NCBI GenBank assembly: GCA_034437515.1
Contig: DAOTTX010000140.1
Location: forward strand, 10,221-74,220
Source: DAOTTX01 sp034437515
GTDB taxonomy: Bacteria; Chloroflexota; Anaerolineae; Aggregatilineales; Phototrophicaceae
Direction of reading: 5' to 3'
Length of the DNA stretch: 64,000 nucleotides
The position numbers and the translations under genes were made by a program. Within the stretch, counting starts at the first letter, position 1; every line of letters starts with the position of its first letter. The notes under the pieces were generated by a model. It was not told the DNA's origin and did no database searches. It saw nothing but the letters and a program-made list of their open reading frames with translations. Shown here one piece after another: positions 49,101 to 54,177 of the stretch.

Positions 49101-49300
49101 CCAACGGTAACTATGCCTGGGTGATCCAGGCGGCAGGCCCGGCGGGTTACAACGAGGGCAGCGGGCAGGTCTGGTCAGAAATGCAGACGTTCGCAGTCAA
49201 CGGTGGCGGGGTGACCGCCACCACCAACCCCAGTGTCGGCGACATCGACCTGCCAGGGCAGGTGGGTGAGCTAGACGCCGCATTGCCAGAAGACCAATAA
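31175..49300 (+). CDS. Giant secreted multidomain surface protein (about 6,040 residues)
   Basis: One uninterrupted frame of 18 kb. A signal peptide (cleavage near VSIAQDD) leads it. Approximate order by window position: beta-propeller 31340-32765; calcium-binding DxDxDG repeats 32805-32970; LamG-like 32990-33690; ASH domain 33705; malectin 34020-34540; two ASH 34555-35205; Big_5 35221; second propeller 35575-36955; three ASH plus unnamed 190-residue units 36960-39720; DUF11 39730; nested prealbumin/malectin 40120-40920; two DUF11; malectin 41535-42060; ASH; BACON-like; four InlB-B-like repeats 42735-43650; second nested unit 43660-44500; cadherin-like; LamG-like; CSPG/cadherin-like repeats 45595-48235; three W/C modules to 49215. 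No LPXTG or membrane anchor is seen. It is probably an adhesin or matrix protein. The start could also be 31145 or 31187. Confidence 0.93.
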   Translation: MDNLMKLTLFRKTPQFILTGVFVVLLALLGMQVSIAQDDPLPSINFGTSNLENAPINQPTSLEFGPDNRLYVLQKNGTIKAFTVVRNDANDYTVTDTETITLVRDIPNHNDDGTPQAGVTGRQATGMTVIDDGAGNPILYVSSSDPRRGIGNNTAGQVIDTNSGTISRLTWNGSNWVKVDLVRGLPRSAEYHATNGLQYDAARNVLYVTSGGHTNMGAPGRSLSYVPEYALAAAILEVDLNIIDVLPLQGTSTAHPYIYDIPTLDDDSRPNVATGVDQNDPFGGNRGKNQARIVPGGPVQVFAPGYRNPYDVTFTEDGQLYSIDNGPNGGFGGFMPKEADIIDPATGDPYGLGVCDNTASEDGSYSGWDNMHYVIAGEYAGHPNPVRGNLANTYNEAGPDNDLGAQSPVAVANPVECDFRWSGNGGNPPEDGAIAHWGTSTNGMTEYTASNFAGQMQGDILAASYGQKIERVRLSADGTTAEEVLVFAPLGNTPLNVTAQGDDEAFPGTVWAVSFRNGGGVTVFEPADYSGVDTGVCDQTYSTAIDADSDGYSNADEIDNGTNECNGADFPSDNDGDNLSDLNDPDDDNDSRPDLTDAFQVDATNGDDLPIFMDFDPGGNFWGTGLLSSGFTGLMTNGTVNYKDMYVPEEMTVGGIAKVFTIDDVPAGDATNNDQTYAFQRGVNVDSSTGPFTVYTRMIQPFFNGTAPTGDQSMGIYFGDGSQSNYVKLVMAGGGFRLIIENNNAVVLDQPYSIANPWQSNYVDLLLSIDPVNATVTPRYALDDDVYVTLGTPVNIPAGPTLTRIQNNADAVATGVIATSLNSTTFTALWKQFNVSADAPGEIGADPANLVFDAIQGGDTARQTITLTNMGIVSTDPTVNITSLTLDGSDAYSIVNPPAGTVSLAPQDTFEAEIEFAPLTGGPKNTQLIVTHDGVNSPTTVNIFGEAEALGTPLYRVNTGGTLVTATDGGPDWAEDTNTNASPYRVEGGPNVYNGNFSGTNTTDAPNAIFAQERWDNAPLPNMTWAFPVDAGDYELRLYFAEAYNGAKSIGSRQFNVDVEGTRVLTNFDQFAEAAAESGNGANSLMRAFPVSITGTGEAIDIMLSHGSADNPAIKGIEIVPLNVSFNGVVEADPASHDFGAWNQGATSDAQTFIINNLGEAGDDVITVTDVNIVGDTPDFATNFSGPESINPGSFVTFDVTFTPTAGGEKTATLEVIHDGENSPVLIDLIGTNIAPTSSLVANPTNVDFGLEQVNTTSAPQTITLSNTGALSDPEVEITAVTITGADAGDFAYTFTVPATVIQQSDVTIDVTYTPTTEGDKAANLVVTHDGDNSPTTIALTGQVDASNSPYITEVNPLDGETNVSRSAGVAAAVFLPTSGEGVSVDSMNPSNAMLYQTNNNVAVPVDYGTSGGADVIILQPTTLLAPNTNYTFEITSGVTDTAGNPFLPFRSTFTTGTDTGDAPIPGVEFEQVFSGAAPGGYTSIEIGPGGRLWAASAYGTVHRWDINANGTLANEVVMSDFATSPATTRTLIGLDFDPRSTAAEPILWLTTGFPAFDDAPHFSSTLSKYSGTDVGGTGESWLREDMVVGLPRSVRDHMTNSVVFGPDGAMYITQGSISAMGDRDTAWGEEPEVLLSSAVLRVDVGLLESYYTANGPLDVTTGTPLFSGDLRDEDNYGLGDPELDSTYYNPQAANAPLTLYATGVRNAFDLVWHSNGELYVPTNGSAANGVVPGTPATLPNACDSRIDDELYGPYTGPSVAQAVVPTTQDDLLFRIDEGGYYGHPNPTRCEWVMTGGNPTINPDPGQNGDHYPVGTAPDRNYRGITFNFENNKSPNGSIEYRSDTFGGALKGQILVTRYSIGNDIIVLQPSANGQSIVNASANIPGMEGFYKPLDVIEDMNNGNLYVVEFGRENDPSNITLLRPVNPNQAAIEVTPEALYFNDDADGQPSPAQDITISNIGQAQLNLSSLTMAGPFQIVGPQPTSVPVGGSVTVSVAFNPTVEGVQSGSLTIVSNDQTDPVIVVTLRGVGVAGEPSLQWIVDTYNIPVNVGDDNPATNPIHSADYNEPLLGQELPITTFEKAGAGDVTVEVLSVFGPDATPVSTVGWYTAGDANAKNALFSVDQGSAQTLNPALTALDGGTGLSFDPGTTEFGFYSVWTFFGDREIFSEEDLTTYAGKLPYQVRVYPLRDGAGLVPNAYVIATEETNSGFDFQDVVFIVRNVNPGSSGAGLLEISPAAPMRFSDPVGGGASPAQTLTINNVSGVDVNISNMTVNGPFQITSTEPTQILAGQSVTVDIAFAPTVAGPVTGELNIVNDSATPAISYTLRGLGTSGEPSLQWVLDVYGINLDAGDDDPSTPVINSDAGAAAGLFLGDEVRIQQFEKSGSENVTIEPLAVYANNGNPVSTAGWYRPSNPGNRQALFTVDQNSDQTISVATTGVNSFNPGSGAFGLYTQWTYNNRVVFGEDSRNTFSAALPHHARVYPLKDGGGTIIPNAYVVAFEADTDVPEYNDMVYIVRNVRPSSNNASGIVFENLDWQTLNSLNIPQMAWVNTWLSMSRVDNDNNADLIMHEVTTLRVHNYGANTLTLNNVSIADTARFILPDANDIAPIDILPGAFHDIEVQFIEESGDKGLRQSTLTIQSNDPAQPNAAIMLVGAYTYDRGGAFEVTAPQIQNVFGYTAPMEFPFGSEYEAKGDEVLSPLWERMDPNEPIYVRQLVAYHGPNPNTFRIRDADSGNGTLRHHEDAPQTILPPIDGDPNSPTERFFSPTGTFKTQAASYQSDHGIRWVNQGDSDRHAVRFWPIRDREGVLVPGAFFMIQDFVGNGCGAGSANCDYNDNIYLITNIQPADDPTYDITHFTDIAVEIVENEDPVLLGDDIVYNVSAVNNSLYKAENVTLNFQLPANANFVSALPEVGNCTLNGGAVDCTFGNILGEQRVSAQIVVTPQSGGPRSVTATVATTTNEDILADNTLVEETMVLDPLNLPASLTVVKDADPNSDTQFDFSGDMGVFSLIDDGTLAPQWQVAINFTTLDSAAPVGYDISDDGAAYGTDGRYGWLKLSDDVPTRVDANARNRGGTPEDRNTLIHMQFQDCCLGSPNPGVYETVYWRYDLPNGMYRVTAGVGDPQNENSTHVIRAEGVEVVNAANTRFAEGSAMVEVTDGSLTIDPIGGNNTKILYLMIEGDFIEQNRITFPFVDAGTYTLIEDAAIGWSLDSVVCAGAATPAINITDGVAVTLDQNEDVTCTFLNQPIDEPAIDIRKSPDVQEVPLNSDVEFTITVTNIGTEDLTSVTVSDPLTPDCDATIGTLVVGATETYTCTAPAVTEGFTNTANVTGTPPVGAAVTDSDTAEVTMVVPGVSIQKTPNSQSVTSGSDVDFDIRVENTGDAAFESVLVTDAATPACDADLGTMQPGAVEVYTCTATNVTETFTNVAVVDAQLLGGTTLTAQDSAVVVLDGVSYGTPLYRVNAGGPLVAATDGGPDWSANTGDNVAANAYPWLNEGSNDSGPNNAVTNRDGTVPAYVPQAIFIHERWDPDDAPNMQWDFAVDAGQTYELRLYFANGCACTDQVGERIFDYEVEGTRIEDYDIVADVGHNTGTMKTFLIENSDGNIDIDFFHGVQNTLINGIEIVPVTPVAAAALSATPSSVEFGQFEIGDPAATVPVTLKNEAAVGGGALVISNINITGVDAADFDADQTGTLSIELQPQQTTTLNVSFDPATVGSKSASLELVHNGGNGPTLTVFLTGQAIPPQLPDLLFDPDGLTFSVVEGGNVDSSLVQIFTSGDTANYTIDLSSAPAWINIPAGQLTGTASDVSLTNIEVGVDSTGLAPNVYNYNVVATAAGYDDGLLPVTMVVLPLQYTVDASTDGNGTISPSGIFQVGAGDDVEFTITPDVGFALDELLVNGAPVTVTDDTYTLAGVSEDTTVVANFLALTPYQITGTAGPNGTIDPSGTFTAYEGDNVEFTITPNPGFIIAGVTVNGAGQPLPAGNIFTLENVSEDATVMVTFGQSDQAQITAGVVGGVGGTINPAGTFLVDLGTDVEFTVTPDIGFIIDELTVNGTPVTLAGNTYLLENISEDSEVLISFQTVPTYDITITAGAGGSIAPAGTGGVLTVNENETPQFTITADAGYLIGDVLVNGVSEGAITTYNFAPVTADQTIEATFISASGSITVVKNAVPDDPAQGFDFSITGGGVNESATLIDDGTVAGTFSASVNFQPNDGQDIPTGYTIDFGAAYADRGNGYTYGWVDTTAGAPVDLTALPRRRASSQTDPRLETYMHMEHPTQADGFWEIEVPNGLYEVTVAVGDPFGGGEVHRINIEGNNVINDYVPFGSSGSNTKHAIATGIIQVSDGLMTFDWLGSVAAENTKINYVTIDSIQLETSNIAIVSGLLSGTYTVTETVPAGWAMNDIVCTGAETITTDTASASATVTITGGEQVRCEFVNTTVTTGNTPPEFTSTPVETATEGTLYTYSVTATDADTGDTLTISEAAALPAWLALTTTGNGTATLEGTPGAADVGDHFIQLQVSDTQDVDTQSFIITVNPLPPTDCSPYSPELCNTVQIDVTTDVCLTFDAAGAGLAGTGFTMVDPASARLTTPSNPAVPGYEPSLLALNAGELVLKTTPGIQYLNNAQTSNTNSLVNGLGVGFDASTPFVLSTTLVQPAIPAPKQGQQAGVWFGLNEDQYVKVIVEQDGNVQIAVETFTGGVLAFEAINSSNTTGLIPNLGTQTVTLLMELNPATFSATGYYSLDGGATVTEFGTVAVPQSYFDGFVLPDFTTGPVSFGGVFGTHRNAGASIDFRFDDFCIQPGPLDSNTAPVQTVNATLNVNEGDAELITQTNLRYTDGEQTAAEVTYTVATVPVNGTLLLGATPLVASDTFTQAQINNGQLSYQHDGSETAFDSFDFTVTDGFVTVPLTDTFNININAVNDDPTLVTNDPLIVAEAATGTIDNNLLAAQDDDNVAADLIYTVTTLPQHGTLFVDGTPLAANDSFTQADVDNSLVTYQHDGTEVVADSFDFDLSDNVITTALSATFIINIELDNDTPSQDSNLPLTVDEGGTGTIDNNLLLYLDTDNTAVELTFTVTTETAEGTLFLDGTALVANDTFTQADINNSLLTYTHNDGEAIIDSFEYELTDGNLITPLTDTFDININNINDAPVIVTNSTLNALRGATTDITTGELFVDDVDNSPSEIFFTAITLPANGTLVLNGTALVANDSFTQVDINNGDLAYQHAGGADVIDDFDFEVTDNLIATPLTGTFNINVLENTGVPQIVTNEILTVAEGATGIIGTALLETTDTEQTAAELTYTVTASPANGTLLLAGNAAQTFTQADINADLLAYEHNGSETNADSFEFEVSDGVLTTSTAGTFIINITSENDAPVITTNAILTVVEGGAGTIDNTLLLAEDVDNTAAELTFTVSTLPINGQVLVDGAALVANGTFTQAQVDGDLVTYQHDGTGTVADSFVFSVSDGDLATADATFNITILEENDAPVAEDDSATVDEGGTVTIDVSANDTDVDSTVDASTVTIVTAPVNGTATVDANGIVTYTHDGSETISDSFTYTVDDDFGATSNAATVTITVTPVNDLPEVTVNEGLTLEVGQTANITAAMLAATDIDDDAATLSFNVTTAPADGTLLVNGAAATSFTQAQLNVGNVAYQHTGTAQGTDSFMFAVFDGEDTTMSFTFEITIMNTTSPIPFDLSVTGNLNSYPLDLYYNWTHRINAGDTTVPGDWYNVVVLRDGVVTIDEWAEANTICTGVDCTLRYLDKTPPYVFESGTYQWYVIAWTETSPGQWQNVASEEATFDVNVPTIQPVSNVQVTPNQGRPTISWDNDPAATWFQIWLGNGQTEVFFDWVEKAPGMCDGTRCSLTPDVNPLPGTYDVWMRAWGPTGFSGGGIDGWQGPASVTISNATAPRISAGFGANGTSGAVNITWTGVNNATWYRIWVGHTIGGGDYATDHFQWHRSTDLGCENPGTCTLTLPLANGNYAWVIQAAGPAGYNEGSGQVWSEMQTFAVNGGGVTATTNPSVGDIDLPGQVGELDAALPEDQ
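42735..43650 (+). repeat. Four tandem InlB-B-like repeats in the giant protein
   Basis: Four units of about 75 residues with the pattern G.G.I.PSG.F, then VEFTITPD.GF..D.L.VNG and a V.EDTTV.A.F strand. They are known as divergent InlB B-repeats in secreted proteins and probably act as rigid spacers. Confidence 0.85.
45595..48235 (+). repeat. Eight tandem CSPG/cadherin-like repeats in the giant protein
   Basis: Units of about 105-110 residues starting near APV(I/V)TTN, with LTV.EG..GTIDN.LL, a D-D/E-D calcium-type segment, L.ANDTFTQADI and YQHDGSE..DSF.F.V.DG. Seven fit the CSPG (Cadherin_3) type. The seventh in order (near 47620) is a VCBS/Big_9-like variant with AEDDSATVDEGG. Confidence 0.88.
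48240..49215 (+). repeat. Three tandem W/C modules at the C-terminus of the giant protein
   Basis: Cores DWYNVVVLRDG, TWFQIWLGNG and TWYRIWVGHT. The Cys pairs are CTGVDC, CDGTRC and CENPGTC. The end strands are GTYQWYVIAW, GTYDVWMRAWGPTGF and GNYAWVIQAAGPAGY. Same module as in the beta-helix and PPC proteins. A 27-residue tail follows. Confidence 0.9.
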
Positions 49301-49341
49301 TAGATCGTGTTCCAAATTTGGGAACATAGGCTATAGTATAA

Positions 49342-49363
49342 GGGGATGCCGATGTGCATCCCC
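49342..49363 (+). promoter_or_regulatory. Perfect hairpin between the giant gene and the P-domain gene
   Basis: GGGGATGC-cgatgt-GCATCCCC is an 8-bp perfect stem, 41 bp after the giant-gene stop codon and 46 bp before the next start. No T-run follows. TATAGT lies just upstream at 49332-49337 and could be a -10 box, which would put the hairpin at the very start of a new transcript. Confidence 0.45.
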
Positions 49364-49408
49364 ACACTCAAGGGAAGAAAGATAGAAGCGAGAGAAGGGA
49401 ACTTAACG

Positions 49409-50743
49409 ATGATAAGCAATCGAAAGAAACTTTCGCTGCTGGTGATGTTTATCCTGGCTTTAGGCACTATCGTCCTGGCTTTACCTGCATCTGCGGAGGA
49501 CAAAGCCCAGGCGGTCACTGTCTCCAGCAGTCCGGGTGCCGCCATCGCGGATAACAGCACAGTCACTGATACCATCAATGTAAGCAGCAGCGCACCCATC
49601 ACTAATTTACAGGTGTCGGTCAACATCAACCACAGCCATGCCGGTGACCTACGCATCACCTTACGCAACAGTGCCGGAACCTCTATTCGGCTGCTGCGCG
49701 GCCTCAACCTGACGGAATATATCTACGGGTGCGGTTCCAATGGCCTGAGTGTCGTCTTTGACATCCGGGCAGGGTCTTTGTTAGATAACTACGACTGCTC
49801 AGCAGACTTTGAAGCAAGAGTCAGCGGTGTTTTCCGTCCGAGTGACTCTCTCAGCGCGTTCTATGGGCAGAGCACGGCGGGTGCCTGGACACTGGAAGTC
49901 AGTGATACAGTCCCCAGTAACGACGGCACGCTGGCAAACTGGGCGTTAACCTTCAACGCCGCCGACGATGCACCGCCGCCTAGCGTCCCCATCCTCGGTG
50001 GGCGTGCAGCACCGCAGTGCAGCGACCTGGACGGCAGCAGCAGCACAAGTGTGCGTGCGGTCTTCCCCAATGGCGAAGACGACATCTTCTGCCGCATCAT
50101 CGCGGAAAACACCCGTTACGTCCTGGGGCCGGAAGAAATCGGCAACAAGGGTGTGATAGACAACGGCGTCATCCATGCCGTTGACGTCTACACACTGACT
50201 GGCGTGGGTAACCCGCTGGGCGGTCAGGTCTGCCTGGAAGGGCGGGGCGGCATCCTCTTTATGAGTGCGAACAACTCACCGCGCATCCCGACGTGGATCG
50301 ACGCTCGTTCTAACAGCGGTTACACCTGCGCGACCATCCCATCATCGGGCATCGTCGTGCTGACCGAGATTGACCGTAACGGCAACGTGGTCGGTGCGCT
50401 CCCCGCCGCTGATGACGTTAGCAGTGACAATGAAATCACCGCTGAGGTGGAAGACACTGACAGCGAAGAAGTAACCACACCCGAAGGTGATGGCGTGGCA
50501 ACCTTCATGGATACCGACATGGGCGGTACCGAGTTGGAGAACTGCACCGTCACCACGCGGGACATCCTCAATCTGCGCACCGCGCCTACCACCAACAGTG
50601 ATGTGATTACGCTGGTGCCGTTTGACCTCGACCTGCGTGGCATGGCCCGCGACGGCGAGTGGATCCGTGTGGTCTTTGAGGACGGGCAAGGCTGGCTCAG
50701 TGTTGGGTTCCTCAACACCAGCGGCGGCTGCGACATCGAATAG
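49409..50743 (+). CDS. Secreted protein with P-domain (proprotein convertase type) and SH3-like domain
   Basis: A 444-residue secreted protein. The signal peptide is at about 1-32 (LALPASAEDK). Residues 40-175 are a P/Homo B domain (SVNINHSHAGDLRITLRNSA, then AGAWTLEVSDTVPSNDGTLA), normally found after subtilisin-type proteases; here no protease is attached. A middle region has three to four Cys and no known domain. An acidic T/E-rich linker precedes a C-terminal bacterial SH3 domain (RDILNLRTAPTTNSDVITLV, then GEWIRVVFEDGQGWLSVGFL). The SH3 part may bind cell wall. The ATG at 49409 has AAGGGA upstream. Confidence 0.88.
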   Translation: MISNRKKLSLLVMFILALGTIVLALPASAEDKAQAVTVSSSPGAAIADNSTVTDTINVSSSAPITNLQVSVNINHSHAGDLRITLRNSAGTSIRLLRGLNLTEYIYGCGSNGLSVVFDIRAGSLLDNYDCSADFEARVSGVFRPSDSLSAFYGQSTAGAWTLEVSDTVPSNDGTLANWALTFNAADDAPPPSVPILGGRAAPQCSDLDGSSSTSVRAVFPNGEDDIFCRIIAENTRYVLGPEEIGNKGVIDNGVIHAVDVYTLTGVGNPLGGQVCLEGRGGILFMSANNSPRIPTWIDARSNSGYTCATIPSSGIVVLTEIDRNGNVVGALPAADDVSSDNEITAEVEDTDSEEVTTPEGDGVATFMDTDMGGTELENCTVTTRDILNLRTAPTTNSDVITLVPFDLDLRGMARDGEWIRVVFEDGQGWLSVGFLNTSGGCDIE

Positions 50744-50984
50744 CAAGCAGAATCACCCATGCGTGGGGGCGGCCTCGTGGTCGCCTCTGCGTGTTCCGGA
50801 ATCCAAAAATCGTAATTTTCTGCGGTATATTCCTTCATATCTCGTTCATAAGAGCGGGTTGATAACCCAATAAAGTAAAAAATTCCCCAATGTGGGCTAC
50901 TTCGCTAGAAAATCCTAACGAATTTCTGTAAGATGATTTTGTGCTTAATCGCTTTATTAGAAGAACTCTTGCAGGGGAAAATTT

Positions 50985-52109
50985 ATGCGGATCGGTTTGG
51001 TCACACCGAGATACGCCCCCGCCGTTGGTGGGGTAGAAAAACACGTTGAAATTCTGGCGCGTGGTTTCATAGAACGCGGGCTGGATGTCGAGGTGATTAC
51101 AACCGATCCCAGTGGCGAACTGGCACGGGAAGAGGTGCGCAACAGCGTGCCCGTGCAGCGGTTCCCGACGGTCGCCAATGATTCCGTTTTCTACATTTCC
51201 CCATCACTTGGGCGCTGGCTGCGCCACCATGCGGGTCGCTACGCGCTCATCCATGCCCATAATTACCACACACCGCTGGCATTTCAGGCGGCACGCTCGG
51301 CGAAACACGCCGGCATCCCGTTCGTGGTGACGCCGCACTATCACGGCACCGGGCATTCACTGTTACGCAAGCTGATGCACATCCCGTATCGCTATCCCGG
51401 CGGTTGGATGTTGCGCCGTGCCGCCCAGATCATCTGTGTTTCGGCGGTCGCGCAGGGTCTCATCCGTGACCATTTTGGCCTGGAGTCGGTGGTGATTCCG
51501 AATGGGGTCGAAGCCGCGCCCATCCTGGAAGCACAACCGCACCCCCGCGAGGACGACCGCAAGGTCGTGCTGGCTGCCGGGCGCATAGAAGACTACAAAC
51601 AGGTAGACCGTCTTGTCGAAGCAGCTGCACATCTGCCCGCAGCCGATTATGAAGTCGTGATCGTCGGGGATGGCCCGGTACGCCCGGCGCTTCAGGCGCG
51701 GGTCGCCGCGCTCGGCCTGGAGGATCGCGTCCAACTGCCCGGTTACATCAGCCGGGAAGAATTGCTGGCCTGGTTCCGCACCGCGGATGTGTTCATCAGC
51801 ATGTCACGAAACGAGGCGTTCGGTCTCGCCATTCTCGAAGGCGCGGTCGGCGGGGCGGCGGTCGTCGCCAGTGACATCCCCGCGCATCGTGAGGTAGCGG
51901 CGAATTACCTCCCGGCGGATGTGGTCACACTCATCGACGTGGACGCGCCCCCGGCGGTGCTCGCGGAGCGCATCCAACAGGCACAGCGACCCAACAGCGA
52001 CCCGACAACGTGGACTTTGCCGACCTGGGAAGGTACGATTGACGGTGTGATCGCGTCTTACGAGGCGGTGTTGGGTACATCATTTACGAAACTAACCGAG
52101 GCGAGCTAA
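50985..52109 (+). CDS. Glycosyltransferase family 4
   Basis: A 374-residue GT-B fold retaining glycosyltransferase. The N-terminal PRYAPAVGGVEKHV loop is the acceptor side. The C-terminal half has VLAAGRIEDYKQVDRLVEA and the donor motif NEAFGLAILEGAVGG with the EX7E pair. It probably adds a hexose to a lipid-linked glycan. It is the first gene of a six-gene operon; its stop overlaps the next ATG by one base (TAATG). The exact sugar cannot be read. Confidence 0.92.
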   Translation: MRIGLVTPRYAPAVGGVEKHVEILARGFIERGLDVEVITTDPSGELAREEVRNSVPVQRFPTVANDSVFYISPSLGRWLRHHAGRYALIHAHNYHTPLAFQAARSAKHAGIPFVVTPHYHGTGHSLLRKLMHIPYRYPGGWMLRRAAQIICVSAVAQGLIRDHFGLESVVIPNGVEAAPILEAQPHPREDDRKVVLAAGRIEDYKQVDRLVEAAAHLPAADYEVVIVGDGPVRPALQARVAALGLEDRVQLPGYISREELLAWFRTADVFISMSRNEAFGLAILEGAVGGAAVVASDIPAHREVAANYLPADVVTLIDVDAPPAVLAERIQQAQRPNSDPTTWTLPTWEGTIDGVIASYEAVLGTSFTKLTEAS

Positions 52110-54157
52110 TGACGAATTCAGACATGGCACAGCCGATTTCATCACCTAGCACACATGGTCACGTCGAAGAACGGACGCGAATAACCGTCCGCACGCGCAC
52201 GTTTGATTGGGGCTGGTTCCCCGCGCTGACGGTGGTGTGTGCGTTGGGCATCCTGATGATTGTGGGGGCCTATACCGAATCGCGCTTCAGCGAGGCGGAT
52301 TGGATCCTGTCGCTGTATTGGGGTGGGGTGATGATGATGGCTGGGCCGATTATCGTGCGTCTGTTGCTGCCCAAGCCGGCACGCGAGGAGCGGATCGCGC
52401 TGCTGCTGCTGCTTATGACCGGGTTGTTCCTCTTTAAGATGCTGCTCAGTCCGAATATGTTCTACCTGAGCGACGAGTTCACACACTGGCGCACGACCAA
52501 CGAAATCCTCGTCACCGGGGAATTATTTAACCGCAATCCTATTTTGCCGACCAGCACGTATTACCCCGGCTTGCAGAACGCGACGACGGCAATTGTCAGC
52601 ATTACCGGTCTGTCGATCTTTCACGGTGCGAACCTGGGATTGTTCTTCATGCAGGTGATCCTGGTGCTTTCGATCTACCTGCTGCTGGAAAAAATCAGTG
52701 GCTCTCCGTGGATCGCCAGCATCGGCACGTTTATCTACATGACGAACCCCAACTACATCTTCTACGGGCAGCAGTTCGGTTACGAATCGCTCTCGCTGCC
52801 GGTGGCGACGTTGGTGTTGTATCTGGTCGCGTTACGGAGCCATCGCAGCAAGCGCAAGCGCCCCTGGCTGAACGCATTGATCGTCCTGCTGATTATCAGC
52901 ATCATCCCCACCCACCATATGACCTCCTACGCGCTGATCGCGTTCTTCAGCCTATGGACATTGGCGATCATTCTAGAGCGCACCGGGGCTTTACGCCTGG
53001 TCGATTCCTTTGTGCGGATGGTGGAGCGTATCCTGAAGTGGCTGGGCAACCTGCATCCACTGGTCGCCGGTCTGCTCAACCAAATTTCTCTGCTCGATAA
53101 AACCTCCGACCAGTACGAACACGAAAAGCCCGATGACATCCCCAGTACTGGTTGGTTGACCATCCTCACCGCCGCATGGACGATCTTCTGGTTGGTGACG
53201 ATGGCGACGTTGACTATCGGTTATCTCGCGCCGGTGCTGGGCGGGGCGGTGACCGAATTGCTGGCTTTCATCAGCGGGGAGACGGGCGCGAAAGAGACGT
53301 TTAAGTCGATTGCTGGCTTTGAACCGCCGCCCTGGGAGCGTTACATCGCGTTTGGCACGGTCGGGTTGCTGGTCGCGGTGCTGCCTTTTGGTGACCTGCA
53401 AGCATGGCGACAGTACCGCCGCAACATCCCCGCGCTGACGTTGATCGCCGCGTCTCTGGCTTACCCGGTCACGCTGGCGATGCGCCTCACCGAAAAGGGC
53501 GCGGAGACGGCGAACCGCTCGTCGGAGTTTTTGTTCGTCGCGCTGGGGTTTGTGCTGGCGGTCGCCATCGTGGAACTATGGCTTAAACGCGGCCCCAATA
53601 TCATCCGTGTGGGCATGGCGACCATTTATTTGGTGGTGGTGCTGATGGGCGGCATCATCACCGGGCAGGCGTGGTGGGCACGCTTGCCGGGGTCGTATGT
53701 GGTCGGCGGGGATACACGCTCACTGCAACCGGAAAGCATCGAGGCCGGGTTCTGGGCACCGGAAGGCATGGGCTATAACAACCGTGTAATCGCCGACTCG
53801 CTCAACTACAAGACGATGGCGTCCTACGGCGGTCAGTTTTTGGTGCGCGGTACCTCCTGGGTGGTCTTTTCCGATAAGCTGGGTGCGCTTGAAGCCGACG
53901 ACCTGTGGGAAAATCAGATCGACTATATCGTGATCGACGAACGCACCACACGCTTCTTGCCTATCAACGGTCACTACTTTGAATCCAACGAACCCGGCGC
54001 GGATCGCCACGAAGAACCCATCCCGGTCGAGCGCGTCCGTAAGTTTGACCAACACCCGGATATTGACCGCATCTTTGACAGTGGTAATGTGATCGTCTTC
54101 GATGTGCGCGACTTCCGCGATAACCGTTTGACCGATGAACAACGTGAAGACGAGTAA
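52109..54157 (+). CDS. Multi-span membrane protein, GT-C glycosyltransferase-like
   Basis: A 682-residue integral membrane protein with about 12 helices in residues 30-540 and a soluble C-terminal domain. An acidic loop after the third or fourth helix, MFYLSDEFTHW, is placed like the Asp-Glu catalytic loop of GT-C enzymes. The C-terminal part (IDYIVIDERTTRF, ANPG-type acidic strands) resembles the periplasmic ends of such proteins. It may transfer sugar from a lipid carrier or act in polymerisation. It is translationally coupled to the GT4 gene before it. No closer family was recognised. Confidence 0.75.
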   Translation: MTNSDMAQPISSPSTHGHVEERTRITVRTRTFDWGWFPALTVVCALGILMIVGAYTESRFSEADWILSLYWGGVMMMAGPIIVRLLLPKPAREERIALLLLLMTGLFLFKMLLSPNMFYLSDEFTHWRTTNEILVTGELFNRNPILPTSTYYPGLQNATTAIVSITGLSIFHGANLGLFFMQVILVLSIYLLLEKISGSPWIASIGTFIYMTNPNYIFYGQQFGYESLSLPVATLVLYLVALRSHRSKRKRPWLNALIVLLIISIIPTHHMTSYALIAFFSLWTLAIILERTGALRLVDSFVRMVERILKWLGNLHPLVAGLLNQISLLDKTSDQYEHEKPDDIPSTGWLTILTAAWTIFWLVTMATLTIGYLAPVLGGAVTELLAFISGETGAKETFKSIAGFEPPPWERYIAFGTVGLLVAVLPFGDLQAWRQYRRNIPALTLIAASLAYPVTLAMRLTEKGAETANRSSEFLFVALGFVLAVAIVELWLKRGPNIIRVGMATIYLVVVLMGGIITGQAWWARLPGSYVVGGDTRSLQPESIEAGFWAPEGMGYNNRVIADSLNYKTMASYGGQFLVRGTSWVVFSDKLGALEADDLWENQIDYIVIDERTTRFLPINGHYFESNEPGADRHEEPIPVERVRKFDQHPDIDRIFDSGNVIVFDVRDFRDNRLTDEQREDE

Positions 54158-54177
54158 CAACAAAGGGGGAAAGTGAC

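Noticed and set aside
49216..49300. LPXTG or PEP-CTERM type sorting signal at the end of the giant protein
   Set aside because: The tail is acidic (ends ALPEDQ) with no hydrophobic helix or basic end.
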